Source of the DNA: Lichina pygmaea
Taxonomy: Eukaryota > Ascomycota > Lichinomycetes > Lichinales > Lichinaceae
Length of the DNA stretch: 64,000 bases
Direction: 5' to 3'
Assembly: GCA_963422465.1 (NCBI GenBank)
Contig: OY730171.1
Location: 1,054,001 to 1,118,000 of the forward strand
The position numbers and the translations under genes are program-made. Shown here piece by piece: positions 57,947-64,000 of this stretch (position 1 is the first letter of the stretch; each line of letters opens with the position of its first letter). A model generated the notes under the pieces. The model was not told the origin of the DNA. It saw only the letters and a list, made by a program, of their open reading frames with translations, and ran no database searches.

Positions 57947-58127
57947 TGTAGGAGAGACCAGTCCTAGCCCCCTACCGTACCAGGGGTCACATGTGGTGAA
58001 GCATCCTCAGGTATACTGTTGTTCCCAAGATCAGTGGTCTCCAAACATAGTCCGCTACCCTATACCATACTGTAGAGATTGAATCAAGCAAGACTCTTTC
58101 CCTGCAGGAGACTTTCCCATACAACAT
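57947..58127 (+). mobile_element. Diverged solo-LTR remnant, same family as 18468-18755
   Basis: It begins TGTAGGAGAGACCAGTCCT and shares GGTCACATGTG and GATTGAATCAAGCAAGACTC with the other copies; it ends near ATACAACA. No clear target duplication. It is shorter than 288 bp, old and non-coding. Confidence 0.65.
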
Positions 58128-59053
58128 CAATGACGTCACGGTGGCCATGAACATGTACGAGGTACGAGAACAAGTATCCTGATTCTTGACAAACAATCGA
58201 CAATCCACAAACAAGATAATAATCAGGCTTGCAGATTTCACGCAGACTTATCAACTAGTCGTACATACATACAGTAGTGGGGTGAGGCGACGTACCAACA
58301 TAGCGTCCGGAAGTACGTAACGTACTGCAGTACTACGTATGGCAGAGAGGAAGTCCACCAATCGGGAAGGCATGGTATGTGGACGCCACTGTCGATCAAA
58401 TATTATTTCTTTTTAAATTGCGTCGGGTGTTTCCGGTGTTTCGAGTATCTCCGGGGTTTCCGCAAAAAGAAAAAGTATAGGGCCCTGCCACTGTACTCGT
58501 ACGTTACGTACCGGTCATACGTACTCGTACAAAGTTCTGTTGATGATATATCTGAGCACTACAAAAATCACTGTCCCTGACGAGATTGGTGGCAACACTT
58601 TTGCTGTGGATAGCAGAGTGGTGATGTGCCATCAGGACAGTACCGGCTGCTTTCCCTTGAGTAATAAGAATCCATTGATGATGAATAGCAGCTGTCACTT
58701 TTCCGCAGTTTCTCCCTGGAAGTGACTGACAAATATCTCCCTCCCCCCCCCCCACCAGAATATGGATGCTGCTACAGGTCGCGCCTCTGTAGCACCGCAC
58801 ACAGCACACAGGGCCGCCTGTGGCAGCACAGAGCCTCAGGCAGGGTTAGTCAGCATATACAGAGTGCCTGCTTAGCTAGAAGAAGCAAGGCAGGCATAGT
58901 GAGTAGACAGGAGCTAGTAGGAGCAGCCTTAGATAGTCAGGTCGCTCGCTAGCTAGCAGCATCAATCAACTTACGTCACAACATGCACTGAGCGCTCTTC
59001 TTGACTAGAAGTAGGCGCCTGGTGCTTCACAGGTCCACGGTGGTGGACTCTAG

Positions 59054-59280
59054 CAATGGAAGCTAGGAACAGATATACTAGCTCTTTCCTTAATAACAAA
59101 CAGGGCGTACCAGCTCTCCATGTTTGTCAGCTTCACGACAGTACAGAAATCTCCAAGTAAGTCAACTCCCTCATCTGTTCTATAACACAAGAAGTGCCTG
59201 TGGCGGCTGAACACTTTGGTATAGCAAGTGGTGTTGTGAGCTTCTACAGTTTCTGGACCAACATGCTAAGCCCATGCTGT
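59054..59280 (-). other. Open protein-like stretch of unknown origin
   Basis: About 75 codons read without a stop on the minus strand and contain RHRHFLCYRTDEGVDLLGDF followed by CTVVKLTNMESWYALFVIKE. The composition (Trp, Tyr, Cys, balanced charge) looks like real protein, unlike the shadows around it. There is no ATG at its start and no family I recognise. A relic exon of a host or transposon gene is the best guess. Confidence 0.3.
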
Positions 59281-61161
59281 GGATCACGCTAAAGGCATGG
59301 TGAACCGAGCATCAATTTAATAAATAGGTTTGCTGCGGGTCAAACATCATGGTGGCTGAAGAGGATGATCCACAGACCCTCCTCGATAGACATTTTGCCG
59401 ACATGGAGAATGAATAGCCCTGTCAGCAACCTTGTCTGTCAGAGCTCTGGTCTCTGAAACATCACCAAAAACTGGCCGACAAATCACACCTATCGCAGAA
59501 CATAGCCATGTCCGCCTAATCTACAAACCCAACTATCCAAAAGCCCTCGTCCTTTACAGGCCCACTCAACTCGCCCCTGCAACTACGAACAGCGGCAACA
59601 TTGAGCTGGAAACTTTTCAACCCTACCGGTACCAGCCTCTGTTAGCTGGTGGGATTGGAGGGGAAAAAAGCCGAAGAGGGTAAGACCAAGGTCGTGGACC
59701 GAAGATTAAGAGCTGCGGAAGGGAACAACAAGACCGGAGAAGTAAAAAGCCAAATACGTTATAGCTAATAAGCATATCAGCACACCCCCCCCCCCCCCCC
59801 CCCAGCTGACTCGTGATAGAAAGCAAGCCACCTGTGATCTAGCATCATAGACGCCACCTATAGGTATGCTGAACATGTTATTCCGTAAGGTACATATAGT
59901 CTCAAGTAATCCTGACCTTTGTCACTAGTGCGCGGTGAGAAAGTACTTTGGCTAATTCTTCTGCAAAGAAGTAGGTCAGTCTCGGTATCGGCTGTATACC
60001 CGACTACATCACCGTCTTCTTTCCCAAGGCATCATGAGCGCACCTGTTGGCAGTGTCAAGTGCGTTGCAGTTGTAGACAAGAGGTCTTGCTACCGAGGAT
60101 GCCTGTTACGGGTCAGCCCTACAGCTAGCGCTACGCCGAACCGCAAGCTCAGCAGAGCTACGACATGCAGCTCAGCCCTATGCAAGGTACAGGGCCGGCC
60201 ACGGTTTGTCAGCACACTCCGGCGGAACATCAGGCAGTAGCGACCCGGTGGATCGGCAAGAGCTCGGCGTAGCTAGCTAGTAGTTTAGTTTCGATCTCGT
60301 CTAGGGACTCTCTTCTCCCCTCGATCAAGTCCTTTTTTTCACACATACGAGCTACTAGCACGTGAGACCACGGTCTCGGCATGCCTGACGCTCCTAGAGC
60401 CGTGGCCCTCAGCGATACCCGCTACCGTTGATCCCAGCTGGCTGCAGATCCCTGCTACCGTGAATCTCCCGGAATCGACCACTTCTTGTTGGAGTTCGAC
60501 TGACCAGAAAAAAAGTCTGTAAACAAAGCTGGACAAGAGCGGAGCGCACCAGAGCGGAGCGCACCAGAGCGGACCGGTCTAGGCTGGACCAAATCGGACC
60601 GGTGGGCCGTCATGGCTGCTCACATCACAAATCGATGTTGCCGATTTTTACGACACGCGTGAAGTGGATGGTGCCTTTCCCTTTGTCTGGGTCATCGCAC
60701 CTCCTCCGTACCGGTACCGGTACCCTATATTCTTTTTTTCTCTTGCTCACTTCTCGAGTTCTTGCTCTTGATGCAGGCGTAAGCGTACAGACACGCTCCT
60801 CCTCGACTAATTGAAGAGGCAAGATTAATTCTGTACAGTGCAGTCGTGACGGGATGCTGAAGATGTGAGTGTTACCTCCTGTAAGACGCGTGTCGTGAAG
60901 ACCAGGTTTCACTGATCACTCTGTGGTAGATCCAGCATGGTCTAGATTTCTGGTACTAGAATGGAGTAGTGATATAAGATACCGGTACCAATACCGGAGC
61001 CAGAGTCTGTGGCATTGGAACTGCAAGCCAGGAGCCATCGAAAAGTACCTCTTTTCCAAATGGAGTTGGCCTTACGTCGTTGAATGATACCCTCCAAAAA
61101 CCAAAAACCAAATAGGCGTAAGATGCGCCAACGTTGGGATGCATGCAACACAGTGCGCCGT

Positions 61162-62627
61162 TCATAGATTGGACAATGGCGAATGCTCTTCCCGACCCTT
61201 CCGTAGCCTGGAAGGTGTCGAAGATGCCCGTCGATCCTTCCAACCGAACGCAACGGGCTCCCAGTCTGCCACCAGTCTTGGCCGACATGTATCGTCCTTC
61301 CGTCGATTGACGATCCTTGTCGGAAGTTCATGCACACCCAGCTTGCCCCCCCAACGGCCCAACATGCAGTCATCCAGGCCGCGAAGAGGCACCATCTTGT
61401 GGAGATGACTTGCTTCCGCGGACCGCTGGTTTGGAACGAAGCCACCGTACTGCGGCCACCAAATGATCTGGTTGCGGTGGTCAATGTCAGACGTCTGCAC
61501 GTCAATTGTATACGTGCCATGCTCTGACCGAGCCGTGGACGCGGGAGCCTCTGGCGGAGAACCCGGACTATCCTCGAGTGCCCATCGGGACAGCTGCTCC
61601 GGGGGGTTGACAGCAACGGGCAGCGTGATCTTGAGAGGACTGATAGAAAGGAGCCTTTCAACAGAGCTCAAATCACGGTAGATGACATAGATCCACTGGT
61701 TAGGACAGGCAGGGTTCATGTTGGACTTGAACTAGTGGCGTCAATCAAGTCAGCTTCATGTGCGACCACTCTTGCGCAAGGCGTCTTGACGCCAGCAGGG
61801 CATGATGCAGGCCAGAAGCAACGAAAACCAAACAGGAGCGAGCAACAACCAATGTCCACATCGTCTGAGCTACGAGATAGAAAGCTCGATGATCAAGCTT
61901 GCACAGCTGATTCGGAAGGGAACGGGAAACAGCAACAGGCAGTACCTACTCGTTGGCTTCGGTAAGATACAACCTCCCCATACCTGCCCATCTCTTGGAG
62001 GATTCGTCTTGTCTGTTGCAGGGTCATTGGCTTGGGTCTCACCTCAAGCCGCACCGAGCGCCTGGTCGCCTTGGCGGTGATCAGATCGTCCTTCATCCCC
62101 TGCCTGACCCTCTCTTCTTCGGCAGACGCCTCCGTCTGTTCGCACCGAGCAGCCCAAAGCTTGGACAGCTCCGGCGGGGCTGTCACATCCGAACGACGTG
62201 CCTCGACAACATCGTCCGGGTCACTCTGGAGCTTGCGGGTGCTCGAAGAATGTCGGGAGCCAGAGGACGTGTAGGGACCTGGTAGTCTTCGCCTGGGCAA
62301 GCATCGTGGTGCTGGTCGCTGGTTCGCCGTAGATTGTAGCGGTGAGGATGCGGCAGCCAAAAGCGACGACACTGCAGGGTTGAGAGACGGCGCCGGTAGT
62401 CTTGTTGCTGATGGTATGCCTGATACTCGCGCTGACCTTGATTCCCGTACGACTGATCTTGATCGCATTCTGCGCAATTGCGACCAAAGCAAGAATCTGG
62501 AAGCCGAAGACGATACAGAAGATCGGGTGGCTGTCACACCGCTACTGAGGATGACCATGACGGCCGACAATGGCGTGGTCTGGCTACGCCGGCGTCGTCG
62601 GTCACCTTTGTAGGTCAGCACTATCAT
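61162..62627 (-). CDS. Probable mitochondrial protein of unknown function, RRM-like segment
   Basis: Two exons, 62627-61950 and 61731-61162, join in phase 0 to give 415 residues. The first 140 residues are rich in Ser, Arg and Ala with few acids, like a mitochondrial presequence. The core begins ELSKLWAARCEQ and continues RPKPMTLQQTRRILQEMGRYGEVVSYRSQ, then across the splice FKSNMNPACPNQWIYVIYRDLSSVERLL. That is a beta-alpha-beta pattern like half of an RRM. VPLRGLDDCMLGRWGG follows. I do not recognise a named family. The 3' end is uncertain: frame 60956-61288 is also protein-like (LEGSTGIFDTFQATEG), so another exon is possible. The start could also be the in-frame ATG at 62558. Confidence 0.6.
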
Positions 62628-63435
62628 CTAGGCCCTGCTGGGCAGTGCTCGGAACGGTGATACTGGTGACGAATGAATACCTGGCGTACCGTACGATACC
62701 GTACCGTAGAGCCTACCACAACGCTCACGAGCAGCACTTTTAGCCAAGTGGTACATAATACGGAAGGTACGTACTCCCGTACTTCGTAGATAGCGAGGAT
62801 GGCAGTCCCGCAAGACAGTCAGAAATGTTTCAAGACTGACGCCAATGCTCCGACTTGGTGTAAATGTTACACAGCCATATCCAGACGACCGCATCCCCAC
62901 ATCCCCACCTCATCTACTTCCGTACTTCCGTAAACCTCATGCAAACCCCATCCAAGCCCCAGGCGAACGAGTAAGCCCAACAAGCACCGACCAAACTCTC
63001 CCTTCCGCACTCTACGCTCTTCCTTTGCACGCTCTTGATCCTCCTAATCCAACACCGACACAGATGTGCTTGGTATATTTCCATACGTAGAACAGCCATA
63101 GATACATGATGTATGTAGCAAGGTGAAGTAGATCTATGATGGGTGTCACATGATAGATGTATGATACACACGACATGATAGACGCACGACAGACATAGCA
63201 AAGTAGATGTCAGATGCATACATAGCAAGGCACATCCTCACACCCAGAACAGACAGAGCAAGATCAGCCAGCAACAAGCATGCAGGCTTTGTTAGTATAA
63301 GAGAGAAGACGAGAAACAGAGCATTGGGTCGAGATTGGTGCATTCACTCAACGAGCCTGTCATGGAGAGGAAAGAAAAGACAATAACGCCCATAGATGCA
63401 GTGTTGGTATGTGATGGAGGTGATTAGGGCCCAGG
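62628..63435. other. Intergenic region
   Basis: GTAC palindromes near 62685-62710 and 62768-62785. A purine/CA-rich 3' flank of the mannosidase gene (63090-63430) has repeated GATAGA/CATGAT words. No supported gene. Confidence 0.5.
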
Positions 63436-63915
63436 CTACGGTGGCCGGGCATTGCCGGTAGAAGTGCTGGTAGCAGCGTGTGCTACGTCTTTCACGGAGA
63501 TGGTCTTGACGAGCGTTTGCGTGCTCGGGAGCGTCGCGGTCGGCGGTCTGGGCATTGCTGCGACGGCAGCTTCTAGCATTCCTGCTGGACCCGCTGCCGC
63601 GGCGCCAGCCCCAGCTCCAGCTTCAGCAGCCACTGGCCCCGCGTCGTTCGCATGGCCTTGCTCGTTCTTCCGACCTAGCTGCTCCCCCGGGTGCTGCTCA
63701 TCCTCTCCCGGTTTCGTACCTCGAAGAGGTTTTTGTCGGGGCGGACGCACGAGCTTGCCGTGCTCATCGCGCGGCTTACGCGTCCAGCCGGTCGAGAAGA
63801 GTCGGCCAAGCTCGAAGCGTGGGAGAATGTGCGCTTCGGTGTTGATGACAACCTGATCGAGCGGGAAGACATCGTTGGGCGAAAAGAGTAGGTAGAAATA
63901 TTTTAATGTTTCGGC
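63436..63915 (-). CDS. GH47 class I alpha-1,2-mannosidase, last exon only
   Basis: The final 159 residues of a gene that continues past the right edge. The exon starts after a clear acceptor (branch-like CTCACTAAC, then TTTCTGCCAAG) at 63915. It reads AETLKYFYLLFSPNDVFPLD then QVVINTEAH and RFELGRLFSTGW. NTEAH is the conserved C-terminal block of GH47 enzymes, whose Thr coordinates the catalytic calcium. These enzymes trim mannose from N-glycans in the ER or Golgi. After the fold the protein has a 105-residue tail rich in Ala, Gly and Pro, which is unusual since many GH47 enzymes end soon after this block. The LFS..D.PLD..V.NTEAH pattern is nearer the ER/Golgi mannosidases than EDEM. Confidence 0.85.
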   Translation of the reverse strand, partial: AETLKYFYLLFSPNDVFPLDQVVINTEAHILPRFELGRLFSTGWTRKPRDEHGKLVRPPRQKPLRGTKPGEDEQHPGEQLGRKNEQGHANDAGPVAAEAGAGAGAAAAGPAGMLEAAVAAMPRPPTATLPSTQTLVKTISVKDVAHAATSTSTGNARPP

Positions 63916-64000
63916 CTTGGCAGAAAAGAAGTTAGTGAGGTCGGCGACGAGGACACTCTCCCCAGGGAAGGGGAGGGGGTGGCGAGTTAGGGGGAAGAAG

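Larger units (their letters stand above)
56549..60950. other. 4.4-kb gene-poor region with repeat remnants
   Basis: No supported gene. It contains an LTR remnant (57947-58127), C runs at 58743-58753 and 59785-59803, GTAC clusters near 58260-58340 and 58495-58525, and a 15-bp tandem (AGCGGAGCGCACCAG) near 60539-60572. A minus-strand open stretch at 59054-59280 is noted separately. Confidence 0.5.

Overview
The window looks like nuclear DNA of a filamentous ascomycete (Pezizomycotina). The evidence is short spliceosomal introns (about 50-120 bp, a few longer), an Sln1/TcsB-type hybrid histidine kinase whose N-terminus is typical of the group, a chromodomain Ty3/gypsy element, a Tad1-like LINE and a pogo/Fot1-type DNA transposon. 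The order cannot be fixed from sequence alone.

Layout. Positions 1-13,660 are a CpG-poor transposon island. A Ty3/gypsy element (1068-12762, 516-bp LTRs, 5-bp target duplication) carries an open two-ORF LINE (2516-7821, 15-bp target duplication). The gypsy element itself sits inside an old serine-peptidase-like host gene whose reading frame continues on both sides. Further LTR pieces of the same family lie at 1-569.

From about 14.8 kb to the right edge the DNA is mostly CpG-rich gene space separated by long spacers full of GTAC-type palindromes. Genes in order: MFS transporter (14865-17199, minus, 10 exons with a 13-nt micro-exon); deleted pogo-like element with a solo LTR in it (18071-18943); arrestin-like pseudogene (19629-21467); TM9/nonaspanin (23266-25728, minus); secreted Ser/Thr-rich protein (27572-29218, minus); Sln1-type histidine kinase (32400-36222); APC/C-type E2 UBE2C/Ubc11 (38501-39534, minus) and Chk1 (40041-42290), divergent; ribosomal protein eL31 (43229-43806, minus) and a peroxisomal SCP2 protein (44328-44891), divergent; nucleoporin Nup2/Nup50 type (45895-50123); MCT-like MFS permease (52464-54070, minus); SprT-like metalloprotease (55637-56548); a probable mitochondrial protein of unknown function (61162-62627, minus); and the 3' end of a GH47 alpha-mannosidase (63436-63915, minus), which runs off the edge.

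No gene cluster with one shared pathway is seen. The notable functional neighbourhood is the divergent Ubc11/Chk1 pair, two cell-cycle regulators sharing about 0.5 kb of upstream DNA. The most unusual material is the nested transposon history, the one-sided CpG decay between the two gypsy LTRs, an antisense Cys-rich ORF carried by the gypsy element, and small repeat families (tRNA-like SINE candidates, a near-identical hairpin, scattered solo-LTR remnants).
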